This document shows positions 60,601 through 62,922 of a stretch of DNA of 64,000 bases, one piece after another (position 1 is the first letter of the stretch; the number at the start of each line of letters is the position of its first letter). Origin of the DNA: Undaria pinnatifida. Its lineage: Eukaryota > Sar > Phaeophyceae > Laminariales > Alariaceae. Position numbers and translations under genes: made by a program. The DNA lies in assembly GCA_012845835.1 (NCBI GenBank), contig JABAKD010000011.1:13478214-13542213 (forward strand), in the 5' to 3' direction. A model generated the notes under the pieces. The model worked only from the letters and a program-made list of their open reading frames with translations, did not search any database and was not told where the DNA came from.

Positions 60601-62680
60601 CTACATTGCGGCGCTGGTGCTGTAAGGAACGCTGGGTTCCGTTAGAGGCTGGCATCGGTCGACACGTCAGTGGTTGCAATTGTCGCCGAAGTTCAATGTT
60701 AAACAACATCAGTAGCGCGAGAAACTCGTACGTTTTTTCAGGGTGACCAAATATAATATTCTGTATTCGTACTGTTCCCGATATTAAAGCCCCGGGGGGA
60801 GAAAAAAAAAATAAACTGCCTACCATACATACCAGGTATGATAAAGCAGTATAGTGGAAACTACAGTAATAATTTATAAAATAGATGTGATGTTTTACCT
60901 AGCTCAAAATTCCCCACCTAAAGTATAAATACCAATACTTAGCATTATAGTGGACAAAAAATAAGACACCTCAAAATAAAAAACTCACTCATATAGTATA
61001 TTGCGAGTACCAACAACGCAGCTTGCAAAGATGAGTATTGACCTGAAATTCGTCAAACTCACGGCCGACGTCCTTGAAAATTAGTCATAAAATAGATGGC
61101 AGAGTGATATTTACAGCGTTAGCTCTCTGAGGCATTTTTCGGGCTGAACCAAGCGTCCGAGTGAACTGGCAATAATAGTGAAGTGCTGTGAATGTAGGCT
61201 TTCTTCACCTATCACGAAAGCGAACGTGACATGTGCGGTTGAGGAGATATCGTGGTTTCCATTGCATAATGCGTTATTCCTACCGCTAGAACATGGAAAA
61301 ATGTGTTACAACAGCAGAAACCTTGTGGTTTCTGCTGCAAAAACAAAACGCTACAGATGGTTTTACTCGAAATATCAACAACAAACAAACACACACACAA
61401 AAAAAATGTCCGGAGCGGACTCCAACGATCGAAACTGCGATAACGGGTTGTCGTTCAGTTGAGGAATGCTAACAGAGTCAGACGTGTTTGAGCCAAAAAG
61501 CGATGCTACCGTGCCCCTTTCATCGCGCAAGTCGTAGAGCAGTGGAGCGGCAGACAAAGAGCGGTGCGCTCCCCGAAATCTGGTCGATCAACTTGGCTGC
61601 CGACCCTCCGTACGAAACATCGCCGTAGTTTGCGGGCGATCAAGCAAATCATGAAAATGTGTCGTCGGCAAAAGAAACACCGCTGAAAAAATCGCGTATC
61701 CCTCATGCGCTTTTCATGTATGTATATATATATATATTTAGCAACGCCAGTTGTGAGTTCAACTTTTTTTTTTTTTTCGGACGCGAAGACTGGTTGTTGG
61801 GCTCCTTCGCAAGACGCAAGACCACTTGGTACATTTTCCGATCCTCGAATGGTGTGCCAAACCAGCGACAAACGCGAACGCACACGAGCGCCGATGTGTG
61901 GTCAAGGCGCCCGCGACCGAAAAAAAAAACAGTAGGGAACATAAAGGAAGGGTAACGCGTCTCCCCTACCTTCTCTATTTTGATGGCTTGGAGGTTCCTC
62001 TTTTGCTCCGTGACCCACTGTTCGTGGGCAACGTTCTGCTGGCGCGTTTTCTTTTCCCTGGCCATTCTCTCGCGCATGTCCTCCAGCTGCTGCTCCAGCT
62101 CCAACCTCTGCATTTCAAACTCCAGACGTTTCACGGCTTCCTGTTGCGGGTGTTTCCGTGATTTTTGGCAACAGTTTTTTTGTATCCGAAAAAAATAATA
62201 TGCGAAGAGGACAGTATTAACTGGCGCGGAAACCTCTACCCCAGCACGCACGAGCGTGTACACACCGCCCCCTCCCTCGTCGGCCCAACACCTCACACAC
62301 CGCGCTTGGCCCAATCCATGTCTACCTGGTCGGTGAAAACCCGGCGAGCTCCATCCCGGCATTGTGGGAATTCAAGGGGGCATCGTCGGGATTCAAGGGT
62401 CTATGGTTCAACAGATTACGGCCACGCATGACGATGAGCACATCCCAGCTAACTCTCCCCTCGATACCTTGTGCTCCGCATCCATCTCGACCATCTTCAA
62501 GCGATACTCCCGGTTCTTAGGCGAGATATCCTCCCCACCCCCTCCTCCCACATCGTCTTCTCTCCGCGTGTCGCTCTGCTTCCGCGTCCCCTTACCCCTC
62601 CCATCCCCATCCGTCGGCGTTTGTCCCCGCAATAATCTCCCGGCGCCCTCTCCTTCTTCCTCTCTGCTGCGGTCAGCTCC
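18688..62680 (-). CDS. Giant spliced gene M1: coiled-coil plus C2-like protein
   Basis: At least 19 minus-strand exons, about 815 residues in the window, form one chain whose splice phases agree at every junction. Exons are 51-282 nt. Introns run from 267 nt to 6.2 kb. The order of parts is: Gly/charged exon, coiled coil, Gly-rich segment with GFCVFWDYLLGL, beta-rich exons, acidic Ser/Glu linker, then more beta-rich exons with PVFRLRQEYR, AMIRVDTLNRF, VGYALIPVF, VPLYQRPPP and RVPCASIL, and a helical/Pro-rich tail. From memory this resembles CCDC17-type proteins (coiled coil plus a C2-like domain, linked to ciliated cells). That identity is an inference; the splice chain itself is seen directly. 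The 5' end may lie beyond 62,680. The introns hold nearly all the repeats listed between 18.8 and 62.5 kb. Confidence 0.8.
19000..19610 (+). repeat. Minisatellite, about 60-bp unit
   Basis: About ten diverged copies of a unit with cgaaacgccta..tttcgcgaaaccg..tttttgtgttcggttacacgtccgggcgcat, lying in the intron between M1 exons 18 and 19. A degenerate copy of exon 18's 3' edge is embedded near 19,430-19,480. Confidence 0.75.
19425..19480 (-). pseudogene. Degenerate copy of M1 exon 18 3' edge
   Basis: On the minus strand reads cttcctgtgttctccaacgg..gacacagcgacgg, parallel to exon 18 (LPVF..GDIATG). The donor is changed from gtgagtgaca to gtcggtgaca, so it should not splice normally. Confidence 0.6.
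19627..19732 (-). CDS. M1 exon 18
   Basis: Acceptor gtttttacag above 19,732 and donor acag|gtgagt below 19,627. Phase 0 in, phase 1 out, 35 residues. An Ala/Glu/Pro-rich start leads to SGAWGLLPVFTAGDIATG, which looks like a buried beta segment. Confidence 0.75.
20095..20430 (+). repeat. Tandem repeat, about 100-bp unit
   Basis: Three diverged copies containing ttgtttgatct.cag..gtgatgcac.ccga.caatg..tggcgctgttcgt..c and ccttacgagtaggcttgga. Intronic to M1. Confidence 0.65.
20502..20843 (+). CDS. Hypothetical 113-codon ORF inside an M1 intron
   Basis: Opposite strand to M1. The reading is Cys- and Ser-rich with two N-glycosylation-type triplets (SNGT, INES), begins MGFRGSLVDEL and ends APYACP before TGA. 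There is no signal peptide, no family recognised and no splice evidence. It may be chance. Confidence 0.2.
   Translation: MGFRGSLVDELCNSEMLLRKCYQGRSTGGDRVYFIVAAAQNKKLWSASQCVSGPLTPSRLDLSAAVCSGSGNKPKEACVSNGTFRLNVEINESIHAHLPPNYLHCSAAPYACP
21360..21490 (+). repeat. Interspersed repeat, gaccctcgcat family
   Basis: Carries agaccctcgcatccctacaatg..ggatggagca.gtcgggttttcaccgac.aggcag. Copies at 30,570-30,640, 48,290-48,400, 54,125-54,330, 62,295-62,440 (inverted) and 62,875-62,900. Several are joined to long G-runs and to tgcatggccgtag. Confidence 0.65.
22615..22745 (+). repeat. Interspersed repeat, gaccacggcttgcccag family
   Basis: Related to 11,105-11,440, 23,860-23,970 and 55,335-55,460 (tgaaccccatacgcgataa..gtaccgggggg..gacacctgtgaccacggcttgcccag). 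Confidence 0.6.
22841..22965 (+). repeat. Imperfect (GTT)n/(GAT)n microsatellite
   Basis: Trinucleotide runs of gttgtt with gat interruptions ending in gatgatgatgatgatgat. The Thr/Ser-rich and Val/Asp-rich frames across it are artefacts. Confidence 0.9.
22975..23110 (+). repeat. Interspersed repeat, ggacaggctccagtca family
   Basis: Core cataggacaggctccagtcactctggagtgga..aataccccagggaaaacacaaa. Copies or inversions at 9,830-9,875, 39,660-39,900 (two, inverted), 42,690-42,780 and 49,110-49,360 (two). Confidence 0.65.
23544..23645 (-). CDS. M1 exon 17
   Basis: Acceptor ctcgatgtgcag above 23,645 and donor cag|gtaaca below 23,544; phase 0 on both sides, 34 residues. A hydrophobic start (VIYSLFVPGLFYLGD) is followed by a Pro/Gln-rich, Tyr-containing end (QAEFTLSYDPQSPQ). 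Confidence 0.75.
24330..24520 (+). repeat. Interspersed repeat, tcccctccccactacgg family
   Basis: Contains acgtaactcagatccagggtcac, ttccccctccccactacggcacg, ttatctcgagaaaacttcagccc and cctcgtcgacc. The best-matching copy is 52,370-52,560. Non-coding. Confidence 0.65.
24600..24705 (-). repeat. tRNA-headed SINE-like element
   Basis: Second copy of the element at 1,555-1,655. On the minus strand, ccgttggtccagtggtta (box A-like), ggggttcgaatatc (box B-like), then cacgtgggtcggacttttgag and an A/T tail. The two heads differ although the tails match. Confidence 0.45.
25200..25280. repeat. Short inverted-repeat (hairpin) element
   Basis: Left arm ttatatagcactatccacta and right arm tagtggagagtgctatata pair imperfectly around a small loop. 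A related left arm occurs at 42,515-42,560. Confidence 0.65.
26460..26546 (-). CDS. M1 exon 16
   Basis: Acceptor cacacgccgtcag above 26,546 and donor cag|gtttgt below 26,460; phase 0 on both sides, 29 residues. Helical, charged (QEALKEWADALMNKKPK). A helix after the C2-like part fits a C-terminal tail. Confidence 0.75.
27225..27405 (+). repeat. Tandem repeat, about 75-bp unit
   Basis: About two and a half copies of gatttccaacc.g.aaaaaaa..at, gccgacaaac..tg.aacccaa.gccaacg..cccacg. Intronic to M1. Confidence 0.65.
28281..28409 (-). CDS. M1 exon 15 (5' border uncertain)
   Basis: Donor gat|gtaagtc below 28,281 is strong. The helix LTDLEREVLELRSQDRYQEM continues into a VHEAAKLVEPAD end. A cag acceptor at 28,379-28,377 would give a 32-residue phase-0 exon. 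However, the preceding GVYDNSG text fits the family pattern better and has no clear AG just before it; the frame stays open well upstream. The 5' flank is duplicated at 28,480-28,590. Confidence 0.65.
28480..28590 (-). repeat. Tandem copy of the M1 exon 15 upstream flank
   Basis: On the minus strand, cgggaatgtcatgttggcct..atgcccgcggctg parallels cgggagtgtcgtgttaacct..atgcccgcgtttg next to exon 15, spaced about 115 bp. Confidence 0.6.
28725..28930 (+). repeat. Interspersed repeat, cttacaaatacgacg family
   Basis: Copy of the family at 1,265-1,460: cgtgttgaccctg, tatccttcatgacg, gcgtgatcggagtacca, cacagcttacaaa, cctcgatctcacagct. Confidence 0.65.
29095..29420 (+). repeat. Interspersed repeat, ctcagaatattctgag family
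   Basis: 29,095-29,240 shares ggggttg..gttg.caggccaaacgtttctgac and gagctcctcaag with 40,240-40,350 and, inverted, 45,090-45,185. 29,310-29,420 shares cttcgaagtcatgtttcgggt and aggagctcagaa with 41,570-41,680, 44,930-45,020 (inverted) and 56,425-56,490. Confidence 0.6.
29714..29863 (-). CDS. M1 exon 14 (3' border uncertain)
   Basis: Acceptor ttggacaag above 29,863, phase 0. The reading starts VRLKPAPKSSAGNTLSTADV and continues PPEEWKKFGLMMPMPE. Two donors are possible: gag|gtgcgc at 29,756 (36 residues, ends MPMPE) or ttg|gtatgt at 29,714 (50 residues, ends VQYTL). Both are phase 0. The shorter form fits the family pattern, the longer has the better donor. Confidence 0.65.
30400..30560 (+). 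repeat. Direct duplication, about 75 bp
   Basis: Two copies of caaaaaaaaggtt.gaaggagcctg.gctagcttttacgcggggtatgtgga, separated by cgggtacgggcaggaaaggg-like text. Confidence 0.8.
30570..31015. repeat. Repeat cluster: gaccctcgcat family plus inverted RepA
   Basis: 30,570-30,640 is a short gaccctcgcat-family relic (tgcatggccgtag, ctcgcatcctacaatgccgg). 30,655-31,015 is an inverted RepA copy (acgatagaggt, ggctcataacc, caccatacaccata triplet, ctcatggcctaggtacac, ggaccto-like gggacctcagaggg). Confidence 0.55.
31710..31802 (-). CDS. M1 exon 13
   Basis: Acceptor cactgcacag above 31,802 and donor ctg|gtgagt below 31,710; phase 0 on both sides, 31 residues. Reads VPLYQRPPPDMRRMT, then KSLDKFERVPCASIL. 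The LPLY..P and RVPCASLL-like pieces are the most telling resemblance to the C2-like part of CCDC17-type proteins. Confidence 0.8.
31835..32110 (+). repeat. Interspersed repeat, tgatct-rich family
   Basis: Third copy of the family at 2,740-3,110 (catacgatccgcatgacctgtagatcatgtt, tttggattt..tcacacagatcctgcaaa..catatcataacgaca). Confidence 0.6.
32465..32625 (+). repeat. (GGGTC)n-containing repeat
   Basis: A short pentanucleotide run of gggtcgggtc is followed by ctcacgggtc..caattctcacgggtc and acccgccaaaaacgaaccgaccca, which is partly self-complementary. Similar gacccg-rich text lies at 13,420-13,565. Confidence 0.6.
32900..33200 (-). repeat. RepA copy, inverted
   Basis: taggggtgtac, tctgaggctcttaacctgatgaggagctc..tatacctca, ctcatggcctag, then ttggttaagaaggccacgtcactcagaaaaaa and tctaccgtag. 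This copy keeps the single ttaaga word that is expanded at 18.2 and 53.1 kb. Confidence 0.65.
33485..33654 (+). repeat. (CAA)n microsatellite abutting an M1 donor
   Basis: About 170 nt of caa units with a few cag and cga interruptions. On M1's sense strand it is (TTG)n starting a few bases after the exon 12 donor gtgctg. The Gln/Asn-rich plus-strand and Leu-rich minus-strand readings are artefacts. Confidence 0.9.
33655..33705 (-). CDS. M1 exon 12
   Basis: Smallest exon, 17 residues (PTNSSADGVFLREGNYQ). Acceptor gaaacgacag above 33,705 and donor cag|gtgctg below 33,655; phase 0. It joins directly to VPLYQ in exon 13, giving a continuous VFLREGNYQVPLYQ beta segment. Confidence 0.75.
34770..34935 (+). 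repeat. Interspersed repeat, gcggtatcccgatat family
   Basis: Best copy of the family at 5,926-6,090: ggtatagagagcaatatgaccgcctta, gcaattccccagtcgcgcca, ttgaccgcagtatatcgggataccgcc, then a second gggataccgc. Confidence 0.65.
34975..35075 (+). pseudogene. 3' relic of a LINE-type retrotransposon
   Basis: With frame shifts, the text reads CSPSRMRCMVNGRRMTEASN, parallel to the end of the longer remnant at 46,953-47,388 (APSRKGCAVNGKMTKASN). Only the extreme C-terminus survives. Confidence 0.5.
35125..35244 (-). CDS. M1 exon 11
   Basis: Acceptor cataatcccag above 35,244 and donor cag|gtatat below 35,125; phase 0, 40 residues. Contains AMIRVDTLNRF and CAVGYALIPVFMDPEG, a strand-turn-strand pattern typical of a C2-like beta sandwich. 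Confidence 0.8.
35512..35607 (-). CDS. M1 exon 10
   Basis: Acceptor tctatttcggtcag above 35,607 and donor gag|gtgagg below 35,512; phase 0, 32 residues. A Ser/Gly-rich start is followed by SLSNTPVFRLRQEYRTVPDE. Only 267 nt separate it from exon 11, the shortest M1 intron. Confidence 0.8.
35765..36180 (-). repeat. RepA copies, inverted
   Basis: Two partial copies share tctacgatagaggt, ctgaatgacggggg, gagatgcaccattttttttctga, cccttggcctagctata and gtcattca. Confidence 0.55.
36300..36840 (+). repeat. RepA copy
   Basis: Ordered RepA words: ctttttggccgaaac, ccttaaccccaaaatggttggga, tttttcatacccaggccatgggtgtgttcatcc, acccaaaatcagtttttgggtc, agagctcttca, acacctctaccgtagcatgcgtcg. Frames across it are not genes. 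Confidence 0.65.
36975..37120 (+). repeat. 73-bp direct tandem duplication
   Basis: Two copies of ttacacaagaaaga.gagtttctta.gcttgtagacccggagac.gatcggtcatggtctatttcac.ca.cc with only a handful of differences, so the duplication is recent. Confidence 0.85.
37295..37540 (-). pseudogene. Broken copy of M1 exon 9
   Basis: 37,498-37,533 is identical over 36 nt to 41,861-41,896 within exon 9 (YPCTVSKVVV). A second block at 37,298-37,345 matches the exon 9 donor border, but the donor gt is ct here (gcttac becomes gcttag on the plus strand). About 150 nt of other sequence separates the two blocks. It is a relic, not a working exon. Confidence 0.7.
37860..38100 (+). repeat. Palindrome-rich ggtaccgcc repeat
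   Basis: Repeated words gccggtac, gccttcggcggtac, ccgggac and ccgggaatgcaatatgccgg. The same set fills 38,560-38,900. Several words are self-complementary. The open frame across it is not called. Confidence 0.65.
38212..38292 (-). CDS. Candidate cassette exon of M1
   Basis: Acceptor cccacacctcctag above 38,292 and possible donor gag|gtgtct below 38,212 give a 27-residue, phase 0/0 Ser/Ala-rich insert between exons 9 and 10. The opposite strand is also protein-like: after gcttcgccag a frame from 38,169 reads ALLSALGFPSEALIVLLDRA and stops at TAG 38,294-38,296. I cannot decide the strand. Confidence 0.3.
38560..38900 (+). repeat. Palindrome-rich ggtaccgcc repeat, second block
   Basis: Same word set as 37,860-38,100 (tgccggtactttt, gccgggatttcaatatgccgg, taccgccttcggcgg). 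Confidence 0.65.
38901..39655. other. M1 intron stretch, nothing identified
   Basis: A/T-rich, no splice-bounded coding text. The end overlaps a diverged copy of the tgcatcacgcatg..cccaggg repeat also present near 23,160-23,230 (inverted). Confidence 0.35.
39656..39900 (-). repeat. Two tandem copies, ggacaggctccagt family
   Basis: Inverted copies at 39,660-39,755 and 39,785-39,880, each with ttttggtttttgctttgtg / cctagggtattgttcc / ccagaataactggagcctg-like text. Confidence 0.6.
40235..41300. repeat. Repeat cluster with 47-bp duplication
   Basis: 40,240-40,350 belongs to the ggttgcagttgttgggcca family. 40,740-41,060 and 41,170-41,290 are two copies of a repeat ending cactcgcgcgagtgactcggtacctc.ctga. 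41,070-41,155 is a direct 47-bp duplication (ggtgcatc.tagct..ccatcccttttc.tataaatatcg). Confidence 0.55.
41835..41960 (-). CDS. M1 exon 9
   Basis: Acceptor gtgagatcag above 41,960 and donor cag|gtaagc below 41,835; phase 0, 42 residues. Reads PFLKGDGFDLYIDLGCGMPY, then PCTVSKVVVRVIGSAG: two beta strands of the C2-like region. A second acceptor (gctagcag) 8 nt in would break the phase. A broken copy lies at 37.3-37.5 kb. Confidence 0.85.
42785..43075 (+). repeat. Minisatellite, about 20-25-bp unit
   Basis: About twelve diverged copies of a unit like gtctgtacgaccg.tcgtttcac with scattered deletions; intronic to M1. Confidence 0.7.
43855..44069 (-). CDS. M1 exon 8, acidic Ser/Glu linker
   Basis: Acceptor cgcatgacaccag above 44,069 and donor tcg|gtgagg below 43,855. 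Phase 1 in, phase 0 out, 71 residues. Highly acidic and Ser/Thr-rich (DNDTDDAAPEEAEISA, then SQEDSLEEATSQTSQTLEES), ending in a basic GERRRSSLS. Likely a disordered linker; SxxE motifs could suit acidophilic kinases (inference). Three decayed copies of its 5' part lie upstream. Confidence 0.75.
44230..44925 (-). pseudogene. Three tandem relics of M1 exon 8 5' border
   Basis: Copies with borders near 44,282, 44,590 and 44,793 each keep an acceptor-like gagaccag, followed by text parallel to the exon start. The first reads ESDNDADDSAPQEAES in the correct phase; the others drift out of frame. The flank (tagtcgg.gaaa.gcagagaagg) is copied too. The first has no matching donor, so splicing to exon 9 looks unlikely. 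Confidence 0.65.
45180..46165. repeat. About 41-bp minisatellite in inverted arrangement
   Basis: 45,180-45,900 holds about 17 copies of accctcagaaggcaaaaatatcaaaatttggtgcaactact. 45,905-46,165 holds about five copies of its reverse complement. The unit equals the tail of RepA copies. The long plus-strand frames here are artefacts. Confidence 0.85.
46260..46530. repeat. Inverted RepA relic, C-rich repeat and T-run
   Basis: 46,260-46,340 carries RepA text (catggcctaggcatacaa, tgacgaaattccgacaattttggattaa). Then comes catctcccccccc repeated four times (46,341-46,395), and at 46,507-46,530 a run of about 24 T. Confidence 0.7.
46953..47388 (+). pseudogene. LINE-type retrotransposon C-terminal remnant
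   Basis: From 47,032 the frame reads CPCGTTIESRTHMVGECETY with the CxC..H..C knuckle usual after the reverse transcriptase of non-LTR elements. It continues past one stop (TAG 47,167-47,169) through GGRWWPQTAKQDGD and YKQFLRSVWNKRNEHPNVGG to TGA 47,386-47,388. An upstream DLDLPERRKR..EEEDVATNM piece has a stop as well. The enzyme core is missing, so it is dead. Confidence 0.65.
47449..47549 (-). CDS. M1 exon 7
   Basis: Acceptor aaaaaccgacag above 47,549 and donor G|gtatga below 47,449. It takes one base to complete a codon and leaves in phase 1; 33 full codons. Ser/Ala/Pro-rich, Asp/Glu and Lys near the end (DEPASLKDDPVKPMTKA). It looks disordered and joins the acidic exon 8. Confidence 0.7.
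47731..48235 (+). repeat. (CAT)n-type microsatellites
   Basis: 47,731-47,970 is an imperfect catcatcatc/ccatcat run. A second cataatcat-rich run lies at 48,158-48,232. A ctcaa..gtttgaggacctcaacccc repeat relic lies between. Confidence 0.85.
48290..48400 (+). repeat. Interspersed repeat, gaccctcgcat family
   Basis: tcatgcatggccgtagtc, atgaccctcgcatccatacactgccg, gggtttccaccgac.gggcag. Preceded by a G-run at 48,277-48,288. Confidence 0.65.
48745..48945 (+). repeat. (ATATC)n pentanucleotide array
   Basis: About 40 units of atatc with gtatc, acatc, atgtc and ataat variants. Sister arrays: 56,091-56,270 (same strand) and 59,833-60,065 (complement). Confidence 0.95.
49110..49365 (+). repeat. Two copies, ggacaggctccagt family
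   Basis: gtcacaggacaagctccaatcattctagaccga and cactttggagtgg.cggaagaacgcctcagg.aacaacacat blocks repeat the family at 22,975-23,110. Confidence 0.55.
49890..50065 (-). repeat. gcggtatcccgatat family copy with (ACACC)n
   Basis: Inverted copy (aaggcggtatccctatataaggcggtatcccgatat, ggggaatcgcactcataacccgg, aaggcggtcatattgctctcta). It ends in about five ACACC units at 50,037-50,062. Confidence 0.7.
50750..51560 (+). repeat. Satellite, about 150-bp unit
   Basis: Five to six diverged copies of gcctgtc.at..gctt..gtc.attcatc.gggc..acaaatcaaa.cattttagaac.aa..tgatcagttta.gacg..tttgctcat. One copy is split by the inverted-repeat element at 50,877-50,993. Confidence 0.7.
50877..50993. mobile_element. 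117-bp element with perfect 33-bp inverted ends
   Basis: 50,877-50,909 and 50,961-50,993 are exact reverse complements (left end begins gttctattacgggggaccat), with a 51-nt A/T-rich centre. It sits inside a satellite unit. It has MITE form, but no coding capacity and no clear target duplication beyond one to two bases. Confidence 0.8.
51731..51796 (-). CDS. M1 exon 6
   Basis: Acceptor gttcggccaaag above 51,796 and donor ct|gtatgt below 51,731. It completes a split codon and leaves in the phase needed by exon 7; 21 full codons (LVHGEDMNAAAAFVVDPETH). The frame stays open beyond the donor (VAYGRGHLAQMDRQKLMTG) to a GC-type donor g|gcaagt, but that ending would put exon 7 out of frame. Decayed copies follow at 52.0 and 52.2 kb. 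Confidence 0.6.
51990..52265 (-). pseudogene. Two tandem relics of M1 exon 6
   Basis: On the minus strand, ggttggtgcacggggaggat and gattggtgcacggggaagac at about 52,030 and 52,220 parallel the start of exon 6 (LVHGEDMNA), with decayed continuations. Spacing is about 190-240 bp. Confidence 0.65.
52370..53035. repeat. Interspersed repeats of the tcccctccccactacgg family
   Basis: 52,370-52,560 is a plus-orientation copy nearly collinear with 24,330-24,520; 52,880-53,030 is an inverted copy. A short gcaccaaccattgtgtt repeat (52,660-52,690, also near 17,800) lies between. Confidence 0.6.
53040..53590 (-). repeat. RepA copy interrupted by a 10-bp array
   Basis: aattccgaggatttttggtttagatg precedes the array at 53,071-53,290. 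After it come taccgtcgttcagaa, gctacccgtatcgtagtgcgcgtc, caccctcaaactgac and catggcccacgcatgg in inverted RepA order. Confidence 0.75.
53071..53290 (+). repeat. 10-bp satellite GGTTAAGGAG, 22 copies
   Basis: Exactly 22 head-to-tail decamers with three agttaaggag and one aagaag variant. It occupies the same point of RepA as the related array at 18,199-18,550, but with a different third of the unit. Confidence 0.95.
54085..54335 (+). repeat. G-run plus gaccctcgcat-family copy
   Basis: A run of 28 G (54,090-54,117) is followed by tgcatggccgtagtc, atagaccctcgcattcctac, cgtcgggttttcgccaaccaggcag and cgtgaggtgttcggcgagtcgca. Confidence 0.7.
54840..55460 (+). repeat. RepA fragment and two further repeat families
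   Basis: 54,850-55,060 is a RepA piece (cccctcaacccaaaaatcgtcgggatgccattc, catgcctaggtcatc, gagctcc). 55,100-55,300 is the tcccctccccact family. 55,335-55,460 is the gaccacggcttgtccag family. These lie in the intron after M1 exon 5. Confidence 0.55.
55490..55582 (-). CDS. M1 exon 5
   Basis: Acceptor gcaaccaaacag above 55,582 and donor gg|gtgaga below 55,490. It completes a split Gly codon, then 30 codons, IPLNVQTKLVVELQF followed by KDSAGVQSKGGKDNL. The alternating hydrophobic run is a clear beta strand. Confidence 0.8.
56020..56340 (+). repeat. Repeat split by an (ATATC)n array
   Basis: gaggtgcaccaactatt..cactagtgtgtttgagc is followed by the pentanucleotide array (56,091-56,270), then actcgcgcgagtgactcagtacctcgc. 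The flanks match the repeat at 41,170-41,290, so the array lies inside it. Confidence 0.7.
56518..56672 (-). CDS. M1 exon 4
   Basis: Acceptor tgcaaaaatcag above 56,672 and donor gg|gtaatg below 56,518. Phase 0 in, phase 2 out, 51 full codons: VRLAFGLYVGKRLHGKMLST, then QWADIARSS and VESYALLETRNIFA. A mixed strand/helix exon that continues the GFCVFWDYLLGL segment of exon 3. Confidence 0.85.
56780..56960 (+). repeat. Interspersed repeat, cacagcttgcaaa family
   Basis: tcttgaccctg, cgacctgtatccttcacgag, cgcgcgatcgaagtatcacacacagcttgcaaa, gatctcacac. Closest to 1,265-1,460. Confidence 0.65.
57190..57720. other. M1 intron stretch, nothing identified
   Basis: A/T-rich text with no recognisable repeat or exon borders. 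Confidence 0.35.
57805..58086 (-). CDS. M1 exon 3
   Basis: Largest exon, 94 codons. Acceptor gccaatccacag above 58,086 and donor aag|gtaagg below 57,805; phase 0. It begins with the end of the coiled coil (TLAKERQLMEVQQTL) and passes through a Gly/Ala/Trp-rich stretch (GGRPGGGAHPMFGAGGW). It ends SRGFCVFWDYLLGLPKRSG. The aromatic GF.vF.D..LGL block is what first suggested a CCDC17-type protein. Confidence 0.85.
58211..58235. repeat. GATC palindrome cluster
   Basis: gatcgatcgatcgatcgg followed by ccgatcg forms an almost perfect palindrome just upstream of M1 exon 3 (intron side). Confidence 0.7.
58390..59560 (-). repeat. RepA-derived tandem array, about 165-bp unit
   Basis: About seven diverged units of gagccgaaaaa.ggtactg.acccctatcgacaacggag, aaaagaa.ggtacaaacccgatgcacaatccca, cggcctaggtatacaacaaataagaac, and tatcttatctcaacgttgg.ctagttgacgagctctg. 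The text is RepA's middle part. Confidence 0.75.
59580..59750 (+). repeat. 12-bp minisatellite
   Basis: About 13 copies of ctcttagcgtca and close variants. Produces an artefactual LRV/LRM-rich minus-strand frame. Confidence 0.85.
59833..60065 (+). repeat. (GATAT)n pentanucleotide array
   Basis: Complement of the ATATC arrays at 48.7 and 56.1 kb; about 45 units with gtgat, tatat and acgat variants. Begins right after a cgcgcgagta word, as at 56.1 kb. Confidence 0.95.
60066..61690. other. M1 intron stretch with hairpin and repeat relics
   Basis: Contains a relic of the cttgcaaagatgag family (60,990-61,085) and a 11-bp stem hairpin cagcagaaacc/ggtttctgctg (61,312-61,338). 61,510-61,690 is open in several frames (minus YGGSAAKLIDQISGSAPLF; plus SLRAIKQIMKMCRRQKKHR) without usable splice borders. 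Confidence 0.4.
61970..62140 (-). CDS. M1 exon 2, coiled coil
   Basis: Acceptor cacccgcaacag above 62,140 and donor aag|gtaggg below 61,970; phase 0, 57 codons. A long uninterrupted charged helix with heptad spacing of Leu/Met/Ile (EAVKRLEFEMQRLELEQQLE, then EDMRERMAREKK and WVTEQKRNLQAIKIEK). It could mediate dimerisation or filament attachment. Confidence 0.9.
62295..62440 (-). repeat. gaccctcgcat-family copy in the first intron
   Basis: Inverted copy within the 327-nt intron between exons 1 and 2 (acctggtcggtgaaaacccg, tcccggcattgtgggaattcaag, ggtctatgg, acggccacgcatga). The relevant part fills nearly half of this short intron. Confidence 0.6.
62468..62680 (-). CDS. M1 exon 1 of those seen
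   Basis: Donor aag|gtatcg below 62,468; acceptor cgatgatacag above 62,680. 71 codons: Glu/Gly/Arg-rich low complexity (SREEEGEGAGRLLRG, then GKGTRKQSDTRREDDVGGGG), ending SPKNREYRLKMVEMDAEHK, which runs into the coiled coil. In-frame ATG at 62,689-62,687 means it could also be the first coding exon. Earlier exons were not found to the window end. Confidence 0.7.
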
Positions 62681-62874
62681 CTGTATCATCGGGGGTATGC
62701 ACCAACGAAAATTCAGTTGCGCTACAAAAAAAGGTACAATACCTCCTTTGGGGCAGAATATATTTGTGCATGACGGGGGTGCCTCAACTCATCAACTACC
62801 CAATATACCACCTGGTATGAAGGTATGATATACAGGTGAGAGGGAAAGGGAGGGGAGGAACGTGTACTCGATAA

Positions 62875-62922
62875 TCATGCATGGCCGTAGACGTATGACC
62901 AGGGGGGGGGGGGGGGGGGGCA
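62875..62922 (+). repeat. gaccctcgcat-family relic with G-run
   Basis: atcatgcatggccgtag..tatgacca followed by a run of about 20 G, the same junction as at 54.1 and 48.3 kb. Confidence 0.65.

Noticed and set aside
60563-60826. 87-codon minus-strand ORF in the intron between M1 exons 2 and 3
   Set aside because: Some helical character, but no convincing borders; exons 2 and 3 already fit in phase and both are coiled coil.
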